A stretch of 64,000 nt of DNA from Symsagittifera roscoffensis. Taxonomy: Eukaryota > Xenacoelomorpha > Acoela > Convolutidae. Numbering within the stretch: the first letter of the stretch is position 1; the number at the start of each line of letters is the position of its first letter. Location: positions 11,576,670 through 11,640,669 of the forward strand of contig NC_087062.1 of assembly GCF_963678635.1 (NCBI RefSeq). The letters are read 5' to 3'. The position numbers were made by a program, and so were the translations under genes. Positions 1-12,731 of the stretch are shown piece after piece. The notes below the pieces were generated by a model. That model was not told the DNA's origin, ran no database searches, and worked only from the letters and a program-made list of their open reading frames with translations.

Positions 1-245
1 CAAACAAAAGTACGCCATTTCAATTTCTATCGAAAAAAATGTCAATTGCAAACATGCTAAAAAAAGGTCAATCGGAACTCGAACCCCTAACCTTTGGGTG
101 CAAAAGCGACGGCGTTACCTCCAGGTCAAGTGTGAATGAACCTGCAACTACTTAAATTCAAAAATAAAGCAAGTAAGATCTGTTAGAAAAGTTGTTTACG
201 GGAAAAAAGTCTAGTTCCAGATTAAAAGACACTTGCTTTCGCAAT
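1..245 (-). repeat. Composite tRNA-like / paired-hairpin repeat (A1 copy, cut by window edge)
   Basis: On the minus strand 131-66 reads as a tRNA-like block with B box GGGGTTCGAGTTCC and an A-box-like CTGGAGGTAACGC. To its right, 200-245 holds the paired-hairpin module (GGGAA...TTCC, then CTTGC-TTTC-GCAA). The left part with the TAAGCCGACA-type motif lies outside the window. Confidence 0.6.
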
Positions 246-576
246 GTAATGAAACTGAAGACACTGAAAAATTGTTTGACTTGAGGTTGAAAAAGAGCTC
301 GTCATAACGCAAATAACCGAAACCACTCATCGGATATTCAATGCAAATAATGTCATCTGGTACTAAAATCTAGGTATATGGGAGCCAGCACTGGGAATTG
401 TTGGGCTCCACTCAATAGCAATATGCTTCTTCAAAGATTTAAGATAACTCAATCTCAAAGCCAAACACCAAACATTTAATCACAATTGGCAATCCTTTAT
501 GGTGTATTTGGTGCCACTTGAACTGTTAGAAGTCAACGACACTAAGGTTAAATATTCTTCGTCGAAAGTCTTCAAA

Positions 577-3500
577 ATGGTTCGATTCAACAAACCCGAT
601 GCTGATTCTGTTTTCCGCTCTCCTCTCGGTCCTTACGACTACTCGCAGGAAAAATGGGATTCCCTCACTTCTTTTCTAGAAGATATGTTCAGACGGAAGC
701 ATCCTACAAGTCAAATATTCGAGGTCGCTTCAGGAATGACAATGACGTACAGTGAGCTTCTAGAGGTAGCAGAGACGGTTGCGGCTAGTTTAGCACTTGA
801 AGGTAAAATCGTTCATGTAGCGCATGCCGAAATTTTCTAATTCATACAATTGACGTAATTCAAATAACTTCAACCAAAATCACCTGCCAAAAAAAAAAAA
901 AAAGTTTCTCATAACTAACTAAAATCAATTTATTCTCTTTTACGCTTTGTAACCTTTCAAACTCATTTGACAAATTCAAAATACAGACGATGCAATCAAT
1001 GTTATTGAAAAAGAGGCGAAATCGTATTTCACTCAAAATTTTGTGGTCCAATAAATTCATATAATTTCAGATTGATTAAGACATAGGGCTCAATTCATTG
1101 TGTTCTCAATAATTCTCAAATCGTTAAAAACATAATATTTCACGAAATCTGAGGCAACATTTCTTGGATTTTGTTTTCACCCACCACTAGATATAAACGC
1201 ATCCCAATTATAGTGAAATTGCTCAAATCAGAATAAAATTTCATGCTGGGTTGAACTTAGCCGAAAAAATTACAAAAATGATACCCAACAACAAAATTTT
1301 TCCCAGCTGAAGATTTACAAGTTGAGCTTGAGGCCGGATTCCAACCCAGATCTTTGTTGTTCTCAGCATGTGCGTTACTTTTACGCTAGCCCACCAATAC
1401 TTTTAAGCTTGATGTGCCAATTAGATAAATTTATGAAATCTGTGAGCGGGAAGTTTTTGATAAAGAAGTCTGCCTAAAACCCATTTGCAATACCATAGCT
1501 AATAATCGCAAGGCTAAAAAATAATATGACGCTTCCTGGAGCTAAAATATGTCATTACTCTCTAGTTCCTATTTTTTGGGGCCCGATACCTGATTTTGCA
1601 CAAAATTAAAAGACCCAGCCTAAACCCTCACCCCTCCAAAACAACAATTGCTTTTGGATTTCAGAAAAATAGCAAACAGACTACCCACAAATAAAAAAGC
1701 CGCCTTTAAAAGTTTGAAAAACGCAAAATATTTATTCAGAATATACAAAACAACAAGATTTCGAGCATTATAGTCCGGGCATACTATCAAACCCATCAGA
1801 AGGCTATCAGAATATGAAGATTTTTAGTCGCCTTGCAAGGACCTCCTCCCTCCCCCGATAATTAAGCAACAAAGATACGACTACTTTCAGGTATTCCCCC
1901 GAGAACCATCGTTCACATTGTGTGCGAGAACAGTTTTGATTGGATAACGACTCTGTTCGCATGTTATTTGAATGACTGCATTGTTGTCGCCAGCAACTCA
2001 AAGTCACCGTGGCCAGAATGTGCTCGGAATATAGAAACAAGTTGTTCTACCGTTCTTATTTTGTCGGCAAAATGCTTCGCAAGGTATACTTTTTTGATTA
2101 TTAATAATGTTTTGATGTTGGAAAAAAATCTTATTTTTGGGAATCTGAAAAAGTCAGATTTGAAACCATAAATTACTCCTAATCAGTGGGGATTTTCTCA
2201 AATATGGGAAACTTGATCATTAATAAATATGCCGACGAAGGCACCTTAGGAGAAATTGTAGCGTTGGTCATGCCAAAAACCGATGCCGTAAAGTGGTATC
2301 AAAAGGAAGAACCCTGGGTGGCCAGGGTTTTGGGTTCTTGAGAGAAGGGACTTCCTCCCGAATTGAATTTTTCTGCTATTACGGATTTCTTAAAATACAC
2401 CAGAATCGGCTTCTCGTGTTGCCTCCAAAGGCTCCATTAGAAACATATCTGATAGAAAAGATGTTATCTTTTTCAGGCTCAAAATTTTTATTTCAGGCTC
2501 AAAAATGAAATAGACCACCCTTTCTTGACTCATATAATTGACATTGAGCCAAATTCAGCCAAAGAGAAATACGACCCACAGTTTAACTTCACTCGAAGAG
2601 AGACGCTCAGATCTCCCGTGTACAACAGAGAAGAACTGCAGGACATTTGCAGCATGTTATTCTCTTCAGGAACTTCAGGAGTTCCGAAATCGATCAAAAT
2701 AGACCGGAAGAGTCTGATTAGCGGTTGCTTGACAAATACGTTTCCAGGTTTTGCTACACAAACTCACCAGGATGTTACCCTAGTTGCTCAACCCATTGCC
2801 CACATTGGTGGACTAACGATCTTCTTTTTTTCTGCTTTCCAGGGCGCAAACTTGGTTATCACTGACTATCCAGGATCAACTGGGCTTCTTCAGGTTATCC
2901 AAAAGTACCGGATAACTTTTTTCTTTGCAGTTCCGTCAGTTTTGCACTCTTTGGCTAAAATAGATAATTTGGAAACTTTCGACTTAGCATCCATTCGAGT
3001 TATTTTAACCGGCGCTACAAGTCCTAACTTTGAAGTTATAAAAACTTTGCAGAAAAGGAGTGGGAATGAAAATGTGACAATAAAACATGGATACGGTGCC
3101 ACGGAAACGTACGATACAACCTTTATGACGAATGAAAATTTCGAGACATGAATTGAGTCCATAGGATTAGGCTTGCCAGGGGTCAACTTCCGAATCGCCG
3201 ATTTGAAGGACCCTACAACATTCATAACAGAACCTAATCTTGAGGGTGAATTACAAACGAGGCAGTGTCATCCTTATTTACTATATTTTAACGACCCCAA
3301 AAAATCAGCGACAGCTTTGACCGATGATGGTTTCTACAAAACGGGGGATTTGGCTTTCTAAATGAGGATCTAAATGTGATGATCTCTGGACGAATCAAAG
3401 ACGTGATCAAATTTCGTGGGTTTTCAGTTTCACCAGCTGAAATTGAGGCAATTTTAACGCAGCACCCGTTAGTTCAAGAGTGTTCAGTTGTCGCAAAACC

Positions 3501-3720
3501 CAATGAAGCAAACGGCGAAATCCCAGTTGCTTTTGTCGTACTGAAGTTTCCGGATACAGCTGGCACAAACGAAGTCGAAAAAGAGCTAATCGCATTTGTG
3601 GCAGAGTCGTTGGCCGAATTCAAGAGGATCCATCGTGTTTATTTCATTGATGACATTCCAAAAAATGGCAGCGGAAAAATACTCAAGCAAATGCTAGTCA
3701 GGAAATTCCAGAAAGAATGA
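577..3720 (+). pseudogene. Acyl-CoA synthetase / 4CL-like gene, disabled copy 1
   Basis: Three exons are visible: 577-802, 1891-2083 and 2497-3720, each with GT/AG borders in the same phases as the intact copy. The family (ANL superfamily: acyl-CoA synthetases, 4-coumarate-CoA ligases, luciferases) activates carboxylic acids with ATP and then joins them to CoA. The exon-3 reading frame carries the P-loop-like SSGTSGVPK and GYGATE motifs. It then stops at TGA 3149-3151, where copy 2 has TGC (Cys358). A second lesion is a one-base loss near 3356, just after the TGD motif, which shifts the frame; the remaining C-terminal domain (3376-3720) stays open in the new frame. Two independent lesions make a pseudogene likely, unless both are sequencing errors. 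An in-frame upstream ATG exists at 499. Confidence 0.88.
1331..1398 (-). repeat. tRNA-like promoter segment in synthetase intron 1 (copy A1)
   Basis: Read on the minus strand it has an A-box-like TGGGCTAGCGTAAAAG and a B-box-like GGGTTGGAATCC about 35 nt apart, the spacing of a tRNA-derived SINE head. It does not fold into a good tRNA and lies inside an intron. Confidence 0.5.
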
Positions 3721-4313
3721 AAAAAACTTTCCGTTTTTTTTGAGGTCACTGATTACACTTTTTGTATCCAGAAAAATAATTTGTATAACTTTTAATGTCT
3801 GTTGCCTTATATAATCTCGCGAAAATACAAGGTAAGAAAGAAAGACGGCTAACCTGTTGCTGTGCAAGTTGCAAAAGGTATGATCATAATCACAAAAATA
3901 GGGGGTGTAATTGTTAAGTAGAAGGGGGGTGTAAAACAAGAAAGGGGGCGCAAATGTTAAGAAGATTAATTTGGTCGAATTTTCGACCTAACAGGCTGCA
4001 GCAAATTTTGAATTTTAAATAGACCACTCTAGTGCTAATTTACAGCTTTTTATAGGGGGGGTTCTTTAGTAGATACCATAGGGGGCTATTGTTAATTAGA
4101 TCCACCAATTTTTCTCTACACTGGAACACCAACTTTTTTATTTAATTTTGGTATCCGAATCACGACGGTCTTTTTTGAGGTGTCCAAAGTGTGGCAAAAA
4201 AATATCAACTTACTCCATAATGACTCAGCGCATTATACCGCTCGCACTCGAGTCGAATGTTAGTGCATTAGCTACTTGCCAAACCGGATTAAGGACAGAC
4301 GTAAAGATAGAGA

Positions 4314-4486
4314 GCAGCCGTAGCCGAGTGGGTTGCGCACACGTCTCTCAAAACGAAGGTCATGCATTCGATTCTCACTTCGGATACTGTTGAAGGGGTC
4401 CCAGTGTCATCCGTCTCCTCAAAGTGGGACCGGCTGCAGCGAAATGGATGACATCTCCTTCCCCCACGATTGGTTTGGCACCGAAG
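4314..4486 (+). repeat. tRNA-derived SINE, copy in A1
   Basis: The head reads like a Ser/Leu-type tRNA: perfect A box TAGCCGAGTGGG and B-box-like GCATTCGATTC. A body with an internal inverted repeat follows (CATCCGTCTCC ... GGATGACATC), ending in GATTGGTTTGGCA. Copies A1 and A2 become unrelated exactly at the end of this element. Confidence 0.75.
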
Positions 4487-7400
4487 CATACATAGAGGTG
4501 AAGATGCGATTCAGTATTTGATGCCAAAAGCCTTGAATTTGGAAAAACTTTATTGCAAACTTCAAATCTCAAACTACATTCTGTTTTTATCAAAATGAAG
4601 CCCTTAAGGTTCCGGCTTCTTTTAAAATTAAAAAAAATTTTGCTGAAGAATTTGATAAAATTTTAATTTTTCTTTATCTCTTAAATGATTTTTTATTTTA
4701 ACACTCCTTCCAAACCCATACGCGCGGAAGACTTTCTAGAAATTTATATTTTTTTGCCTCTGTTAAACTGCTTTAAGAATTCTGTTGCTTGCCTCAATCC
4801 ACTTTGGAAAAATTACGCCTGCAAATCGGAAAACAGTTTTTTTTCCAGTTTAAAAATTAGTTTGACAGCATCACGAAGGCTTTTCTCAGCTTATTTTGGT
4901 AGTGCAATTGTACATTAAGTTCGATATACTAAAATAAATCATATTGCGTGGAGATAAAGACCACACTTGAGGCGATAAATTTTATTGGTTTGATTCCGGC
5001 CAGGGGCAAGATTTTTTTAGTGTGAGAAATCTAATTTTCGGACTATCTTTAGTCTCATTTTTTTGAGAACACACTTTCCAAATCCTGCCATTTTTGTCCG
5101 GTTGAAGCAACTTTTTCGTAGAAAACAAATTTTGTTTTTCATCATTTTTTTTATTTTTGATAATTTTTGTGTTTTCGCCGAATTGGATTTTCTTGCTTCA
5201 ACTTTTCCAGTTTTTATTTTATCCGCTTAGTGACCATAATATGGCTTAATTTGAAAGGTGAATATAGAATAAGTAGCGTGTTTCAAGAGAAATTAAGACG
5301 GCTTACAATATTCAGCTGCAGAAAATTATAGCTCAACATTTTAAATTGACAATATCTTTGTAACTTAACAGGCATCCACCCAAAAATTTTCGGTTTTATT
5401 GCCATCCAGTGAATTTTGTAAGTTCATATCTATTTTTGTTACTCTTCATGCTTTCTCAACGTGTATCTAACTACAGACAAATGCAATAATTTTTAGTTTC
5501 AGCCGTTTATTTTTCAACTAATTTAGTTTGCTAGTTTTATATATAAGTTTTTGGTTGCATTTTGCATTGTTTGGGTGGTTTTGGGGAACCTAGACATCTT
5601 CATGAGTTTTGTGCAGTTTTTTTTTTCTTAAAAACATTGTTTTTCTCGACGGGTGTCTGGAAAGTCTTTTCCACCATCCTACCGCATGTTTAAGTTTATT
5701 CCGAAAGTAATCAATTTTTTTAATTGGTTTAGTTTGAGTAATTTCCAATGAAATTTTATTTCAATGAATTTTTATTCGATATAAATCAAAACAAATAAAA
5801 AAAACTTGTAAATCTAGTTTCTTGTCCAATTTAGAAGCTTTTTCTCAGCTTGTTTGTATTCTATCGCATGTACTGCAAAGCTCCGCTTGCACCTGCATCA
5901 GAAATATGATTGCACTTGATAGAAGAATTTCGAAAAAAAAATGTTCGCGTTTTCTTTGTCGCTTTTCGATTATTGATTTTGCAATAAAGTCCGTGATTTT
6001 TAGTTTTTAGTTTAGTCTTACAAATGTGGCGAGTCCCCCTCCCACAAAAAGGGACGAGCCCCCCTGACTGGATTAGGTCGATGGTTTTGAATCAATTTTG
6101 GGTTGAAACCATCCTCCGAGGATGCAGGGGCTGGGAAACTTTCAATTTTTCTCTGGATCAGTTCAAAAACGCCTAGCATGGAACACACGAAAGCCAAAAG
6201 TTTGGTGGAGGAATGGCACAGAAATTTTCAGATGGGGATGTGGTGTACTGTACAAGCATTGCCATTCAAAATTTTTCCAATTACTGAGAAAAGAACAAAT
6301 CCTGTCGGATAAAAAATAATTGCAAATAACTGCATGATAAAGTGCCGCCAAGGTGCCAAAATACAATAAAAGCCCAGCCAACTTAATTGAACTCCTTAAA
6401 CATTATCGCAGTATTACTAATCTGAAGCAACTTGATGGTCTCTCGTTCAATTTTGATGTTTAGTTTCTTTACTCTTCAATTTAAGCGTTTCATCGTAACT
6501 CTGTTGATCTGATCAATTTTTTAGCCGTACTAATTTTCGCTTGCTACGAGTTGTCACGTGCTGCGAATAGTAGCCTTTTACGAATGCTACGAATTTTCAC
6601 TTGCGATGAATTGTCGCTTGCGATGTATTGTCACCCTACCAAAAACGCATCGAAAGAAAATCAAGTTCGAAACATAAAATTCTCTGAGGCTACGATGTTC
6701 TAACCCAGAAATCGCGACGGAGAACTACACTGGCATCGTGCCATCTGAACCTCAGTAATAGACAGTTTGTTGGTGCAATATAGGCATTTTAAAAAAAACA
6801 GTTTTCGAAAATTTTGTCTTGATTTTTCAGCCCCTAGCTAATATTTATTTTCAAGTGATTTAATCTGGGCCTGCTATGGAAGTATTGGGGAAAACACGAT
6901 TTCATTAATTCAAATTCAAATAATTGATTTTTTATGAGCATTAGTTCGTCGCGCTAAAATCCTTGAAATTTAAGTTGAGAAATGGCGATAAATGCAGGGG
7001 CGGATGTAAGATTTTCTCGAGGGGGGGGCAGATTTTCAAAAAAAAAATCAAAAATTTTGTCGACCTTTTTTTAGGTCGACCCAATTGATTTTCTGAGCCT
7101 TCCCAAATCACTATAAATAGACCCATTTTGACCAAATTTATCTGCGCCGCCGGCAAGTTTTTGAAAAAACAGGCCAAAAAAGGCGTTTTTAGGCAGTTTT
7201 CGGAATTTTTTGACCAAAAAATTGAGTTTTTTCGGCGCGCGCTCCTCCCTCAGAAAGTGGTGTATATTGGCGCCGAAGGGTACTTTGCCAAAAATATATA
7301 TCTCAAAATAGTACAAATGGGGACTCTTTGGTTCGGCAGTGGGTCGAAACCCTGAGAGGGGGTCCGCCCCCTCCCCCCTATATCCACTACTGGTAAATGT

Positions 7401-8350
7401 ATCCAGTATTTTTCCCATTTTGTCATTTTTCAAATCCTATTAATTTACAAAACATAATTCAGGTAGACATTTTGTTCTTTTCAGTTTTTATTTATTATTC
7501 AGAGGATTGGTGGTGAAGTGCATAATATCTCTTCTTCTCATTCGAAAGGTCGGAAAGGTCGCTTGTTTGTGATCCACCAAGATTTGGAACCAATTCGTGA
7601 GTTATCAGCAAAAAAAAGAACAATAAGAACTGGTTGAAATTTTTGGGCAAGAACAGGAAAATAAAACGCCTCAAGCAGGAATGATTAATTCGTAAGCTGT
7701 CCTTTCCCTTGTAGACAACTGGTATTGAAAATTTTATCTAAGTTTAATAGCATAAATCTAAATAAGGCAGCTCGAATCGGGTTCAAGCCGGAGATGCTAT
7801 GGCAGATTTTGAACACTGTTTTTCAAATTAGCTTTGATTTAAATAATTATCGTTCGTGTTGTAGATGGAAAAAAAACTGAAATTAAAAAGGTCAAGCATT
7901 TGTTTGAGCAGCCAATTTTAAAACAATCATAGCGTTACAAAAACATTTTGTTAATCAAAGTAGACAAAGGTCGAAACGTAAGGATAATTAATTTGTTGAA
8001 AAACTTCATAATAAAAATCTTCCGTTTTTTTTCAGATGCAAAGTTATCTTAAGCAAAAACAACCAGAATTAACAAGAATCAAACTTTCTGGCTATTGTTA
8101 GACTTGAAATAATGAACACGAAAAACACTTTTTCTCAGATTTTCCCACACGCTATTAAAAACAAAATGATAATTCTTGTCTATTAAAGAACAAATAGCAT
8201 GCCTCAAATGAATTTTGAGTGAGTTCGGAGCATGATTAACTCTCAGTCTACGCTACGAGTTTAAAAAATTGTCTATATAGCGCGTGTAAACTATCCTGAA
8301 TACTACAAAAAATTACAATAAAGTTGAGTCGAAAAAAAAATCTGTAATTT
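4487..8350. other. Gene-free spacer between synthetase copies
   Basis: No coding exon could be supported. It is AT-rich with T- and A-runs. It holds a hAT-like miniature transposon (6995-7392) and a G/C-rich patch near 6030-6065 (two runs of C separated by AAAAAGGGACGAG). It has no counterpart beside copy A2, where units B and C follow instead. Confidence 0.6.
6995..7392. mobile_element. hAT-like miniature inverted-repeat element
   Basis: It starts CAGGGGCGGATGTAAG and ends with CTATATCCACTACTG, whose reverse complement CAGTAGTGGATATAG pairs with the start as an imperfect terminal inverted repeat of hAT type. Flanks are GATAAATG on the left and GTAAATG on the right, an 8-bp target duplication if one A was lost. 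The interior is non-coding, with G-rich and C-rich tracts near the ends. Confidence 0.7.
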
Positions 8351-8652
8351 GGCAACGAAGTCGACAAGATCCGTGATGTGGCCACCAAGCGGAAAAAACT
8401 TCAGCAGCAAACAAAAGTACGCCATTTCAATTTCTATCGAAAAAAATGTCAATTGCAAACATGCTAAAAAAAGGTCAATCGGAACTCGAACCCCTAACCT
8501 TTGGGTGCAAAAGCGACGGCGTTACCTCCAGGTCAAGTGTGAATGAACCTGCAACTACTTAAATTCAAAAATAAAGCAAGTAAGATCTGTTAGAAAAGTT
8601 GTTTACGGGAAAAAAGTCTAGTTCCAGATTAAAAGACACTTGCTTTCGCAAT
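8351..8652 (-). repeat. Composite tRNA-like / paired-hairpin repeat (A2 copy, complete)
   Basis: Order on the plus strand is: a GAAGTCGACAAGAT motif at the left, the tRNA-like block in antisense (8473-8538, B box GGGGTTCGAGTTCC), about 70 nt of spacer, then the paired-hairpin module (8607-8652). The same order recurs in at least six places in the window, so this is one dispersed family. Confidence 0.65.
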
Positions 8653-8983
8653 GTAATGAAACTGAAGACACTGAAAAATTGTTTGACTTGAGGTTGAAAA
8701 AGAGCTCGTCATAACGCAAATAACCGAAACCACTCATCGGATATTCAATGCAAATAATGTCATCTGGTACTAAAATCTAGGTATATGGGAGCCAGCACTG
8801 GGAATTGTTGGGCTCCACTCAATAGCAATATGCTTCTTCAAAGATTTAAGATAACTCAATATCAAAGCCAAACACCAAACATTTAATCACAATTGGCAAT
8901 CCTTTATGGTGTATTTGGTGCCACTTGAACTGTTAGAAGTCAACGACACTAAGGTTAAATATTCTTCGTCGAAAGTCTTCAAA

Positions 8984-11900
8984 ATGGTTCGATTCAACAA
9001 ACCCGATGCTGATTCTGTTTTCCGCTCTCCTCTCGGTCCTTACGACTACTCGCAGGAAAAATGGGATTCCCTCACTTCTTTTCTAGAAGATATGTTCAGA
9101 CGGAAGCATCCTACAAGTCAAATATTCGAGGTCGCTTCAGGAATGACAATGACGTACAGTGAGCTTCTAGAGGTAGCAGAGACGGTTGCGGCTAGTTTAG
9201 CACTTGAAGGTAAAATCGTTCATGTAGCGCATGCCGAAATTTTCTAATTCATACAATTGACGTAATTCAAATAACTTCAACCAAAATCACCTGCCAAAAA
9301 AAAAAAAAAAAGTTTCTCATAACTAACTAAAATCAATTTATTCTCTTTTACGCTTTGTAACCTTTCAAACTCATTTGACAAATTCAAAATACAGACGATG
9401 CAATCAATGTTTCTGAAAAAGAGGCAAAATCGTATTTCACTCAAAATTTTGTGGTCCAATAAATTCATATAATTTCAGATTGATTAAGATATAGGGCTCA
9501 ATTCATTGTGTTCTCAATAATTCTCAAATCGTTAAAAACATAATATTTCACGAAATCTGAGGCAACATTTCTTGGATTTTGTTTTCACCCACCACTAGAT
9601 ATAAATGCATCCCAATTATAGTGAAATTGCTCAAATCAGAATAAAATTTCATGCTGGGTTGAACTTAGCCGATAAAATTGCAAAAATGATACCCAACAAC
9701 AAAATTTTTCCCAGCTGAAGATTTACAAGTTGAGCTTGAGGCCGGATTCCAACCCAGATCTTTGTTGTTCTCAGCATGTGCGTTACTTTTACGCTAGCCC
9801 ACCAATACTTTTAAGCTTGATGTGCCAATTAGATAAATTTATGAAATCTGTGAGCGGGAAGTTTTCGATAAAGAAGTCTGCCTAAAACCCAGTTGCAATA
9901 CCATAGCTAATAATCGCAAGGCTAAAAAATAATATGACGCTTCCTGGAGCTAAAATATGTCATTACTCTCTAGTTCCTATTTTTTGGGGCCCGATACCTG
10001 ATTTTGCACAAAATTAAAAGACCCAGCCTAAACCCTCCCCCCTCCGAAACAACAATTGCTTTTGGATTTCAGAAAAATAGCAAACAGACTACCCACAAAT
10101 AAAAAAGCCGCCTTTAAAAGTTTGAAAAACGCAAAAAATTTATTCAGAATATACAAAACAACAAGATTTCGAGCATTATAGTCCGGGCATACTATCAAAC
10201 CCATCAGAAGGCTATCAGAATATGAAGATTTTTAGTCGCCTTGCAAGGACCTCCTCCCTCCCCCGATAATTAAGCAACAAAGATACGACTACTTTCAGGT
10301 ATTCCCCCGAGAACCATCGTTCACATTGTGTGCGAGAACAGTTTTGATTGGATAACGACTCTGTTCGCATGTTATTTGAATGACTGCATTGTTGTCGCCA
10401 GCAACTCAAAGTCACCGTGGCCAGAATGTGCTCGGAATATAGAAACAAGTTGTTCTACCGTTCTTATTTTGTCGGCAAAATGCTTCGCAAGGTATACTTT
10501 TTTGATTATTGATACTACCATATTAATAATGTTTTGATGTTGGAAAAAAATCTTATTTTTGGGAATCTGAAAAAGTCAGATTTGAAACCATAAATTACTC
10601 CTAATCAGTGGGGATTTTCTCAAACATGGGAAACTTGATCATTAATAAATATGCCGACGAAGGCACCTTAGGAGAAATTGTAGCGTTGGTCATGCCAAAA
10701 ACCGATGCCGTAAAGTGGTATCAAAAGGACGAACCCTGGGTGGCCAGAGTTTTGGGTTCTTGAGAGAAGGGACTTCCTCCCGAATTTTTCTGTTATTACG
10801 GATTTCTTAAAATACACCAGAATCGGCTTCTCGTGTTGCCTCCAAAGGCTCCTTTAGAAACATATCTGATAGAAAAGATGTTATCTTTTTCAGGCTCAAA
10901 ATTTTTATTTCAGGCTCAAAAATGAAATAGACCACCCTTTCTTGACTCATATAATTGACATTGAGCCAAATTCAGCCAAAGAGAAATACGACCCACAGTT
11001 TAACTTCACTCGAAGAGAGACGCTCAGATCTCCCGTGTACAACAGAGAAGAACTGCAGGACATTTGCAGCATGTTATTCTCTTCAGGAACTTCAGGAGTT
11101 CCGAAATCGATCAAAATAGACCGGAAGAGTCTGATTAGCGGTTGCTTGACAAATACGTTTCCAGATTTTGCTACACAAACTCACCAGGATGTTACCCTAG
11201 TTGCTCAACCCATTGCCCACTTTGGTGGACTAACGATCTTCTTTTTTTCTGCTTTCCAGGGCGCAAACTTGGTTATCACTGACTATCCAGGATCAACTGG
11301 GCTTCTTCAGGTTATCCAAAAGTACCGGATAACTTTTTTCTTTGCAGTTCCGTCAGTTTTGCACTCTTTGGCTAAAATAGATAATTTGGAAAGTTTCGAC
11401 TTAGCATCCATTCGAGTTATTTTAACCGGCGCTACAAGTCCTAACTTTGAAGTTATAAAAACTTTGCAGAAAAGGAGTGGGAATGAAAATGTGACAATAA
11501 AACATGGATACGGTGCCACGGAAACGTACGGTACAACCTTTATGACGAATGAAAATTTCGAGACATGCATTGAGTCCATAGGATTAGGCTTGCCAGGGGT
11601 CAACTTCCGAATCGCCGATTTGAAGGACCCTACAACATTAATAACAGAACCTAATCTTGAGGGTGAATTACAAACCAGGCAGTGTCATCCTTATTTACTA
11701 TATTTTAACGACCCCGAAAAATCAGCGACAGCTTTGACCGACGATGGTTTCTACAAAACGGGGGATTTGGCTTATCTAAATGAGGATCTAAATGTCATGA
11801 TCTCTGGACGAATCAAAGACGTGATCAAATTTCGTGGGTTTTCAGTTTCACCAGCTGAAATTGAGGCAATTTTAACGCAGCACCCGTTAGTTCAAGAGTG

Positions 11901-12138
11901 TTCAGTTGTCGCAAAACCCAATGAAGCAAACGGCGAAATCCCAGTTGCTTTTGTCGTACTGAAGTTTCCGGATACAGCTGGCACAAACGAAGTCGAAAAA
12001 GAGCTGATCGCATATGTGGCAGAGTCGTTGGCCGAATTCAAGAGGATCCATCGTGTTTATTTCATTGATGACATTCCAAAAAATGGCAGCGGAAAAATAC
12101 TCAAGCAAATGCTAGTCAGGAAATTCCAGAAAGAATGA
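8984..12138 (+). CDS. Acyl-CoA synthetase / 4-coumarate-CoA-ligase-like protein, intact copy 2
   Basis: Exons 8984-9209, 10299-10491 and 10914-12138 join in phase to a 547-residue protein, the usual length for this family. Seen motifs: SSGTSGVPK (196-204, phosphate-binding loop), GYGATE (338-343, adenylate binding), YKTGD (420-424), GRIKDVIK (438-445, hinge to the C-terminal lid) and GSGKILK with the expected catalytic lysine at 534. The family forms an acyl-AMP and then usually an acyl-CoA; the substrate cannot be read from sequence. The C-terminus is QKE, not a peroxisomal SKL-type signal, so a cytosolic or other site is more likely. I chose ATG 8984 because it gives family length; an in-frame ATG at 8906 would add 26 residues. 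Splicing exon 1 to 2 restores a Gly and exon 2 to 3 an Arg codon. No signal peptide or membrane segment is evident. Luciferase-like activity cannot be excluded or claimed. Confidence 0.9.
9739..9806 (-). repeat. tRNA-like promoter segment in synthetase intron 1 (copy A2)
   Basis: Duplicate of the element at 1331-1398 carried along with segmental copy A2; same A- and B-box-like blocks. Confidence 0.5.
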
Positions 12139-12731
12139 AAAAAACTTTCCGTTTTTTTTGAGGTCACTGATTACACTTTTTGTATCCAGAAAAATAATTT
12201 GTATAACTTTTAATGTCTGTTGCCTTATATAATCTCGCGAAAATACAAGGTAAGAAAGAAAGACGGCTAACCTGTTGCTGTGCAAGTTGCAAAAGGTATG
12301 ATCATAATCACAAAAATAGGGGGTGTAATTGTTAAGTAGAAGGGGGGTGTAAAACAAGAAAGGGGGCGCAAATGTTAAGAAGATTAATTTGGTCGAATTT
12401 TCGACCTAACAGGCTGCAGCAAAATTTGAATTTTAAATAGACCACTCTAGTGCTAATTTACAGCTTTTTATAGGGGGGGTTCTTTAGTAGATACCATAGG
12501 GGGCTATTGTTAATTAGATCCACCAACTTTTCTCTACACTGGAACACCAACTTTTTTATTTAATTTTGGTATCCGAATCACGGCGGTCTTTTTTGAGGTG
12601 TCCAAAGTGTGGCAAAAAAATATCAACTTACTCCATAATGACTCAGCGCATTATACCGCTCGCACTCGAGTCGAATGTTAGTGCATTAGCTACTTGCCAA
12701 ACCGGATTAAGGACAGACGTAAAGATAGAGA

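Larger units (their letters stand above)
1..4486 (+). repeat. Segmental duplicate A1 (synthetase gene unit, left copy)
   Basis: This stretch matches 8409-12904 almost base for base: synthetase exons, introns, 3' flank and the SINE at its right end. Offset is 8,407-8,418 bp, the change coming from small indels. The match is already running at base 1, so the unit extends left of the window. It stops at the 3' end of the SINE near 4486, after which the copies carry unrelated sequence. The array may therefore hold more copies outside the window. Confidence 0.93.

Noticed and set aside
2293-2508. 71-codon plus-strand frame between synthetase exons 2 and 3.
   Set aside because: It runs into the polypyrimidine tract of the exon-3 acceptor, and in copy 2 indels break it; joining exon 2 directly to exon 3 gives the family-like sequence.
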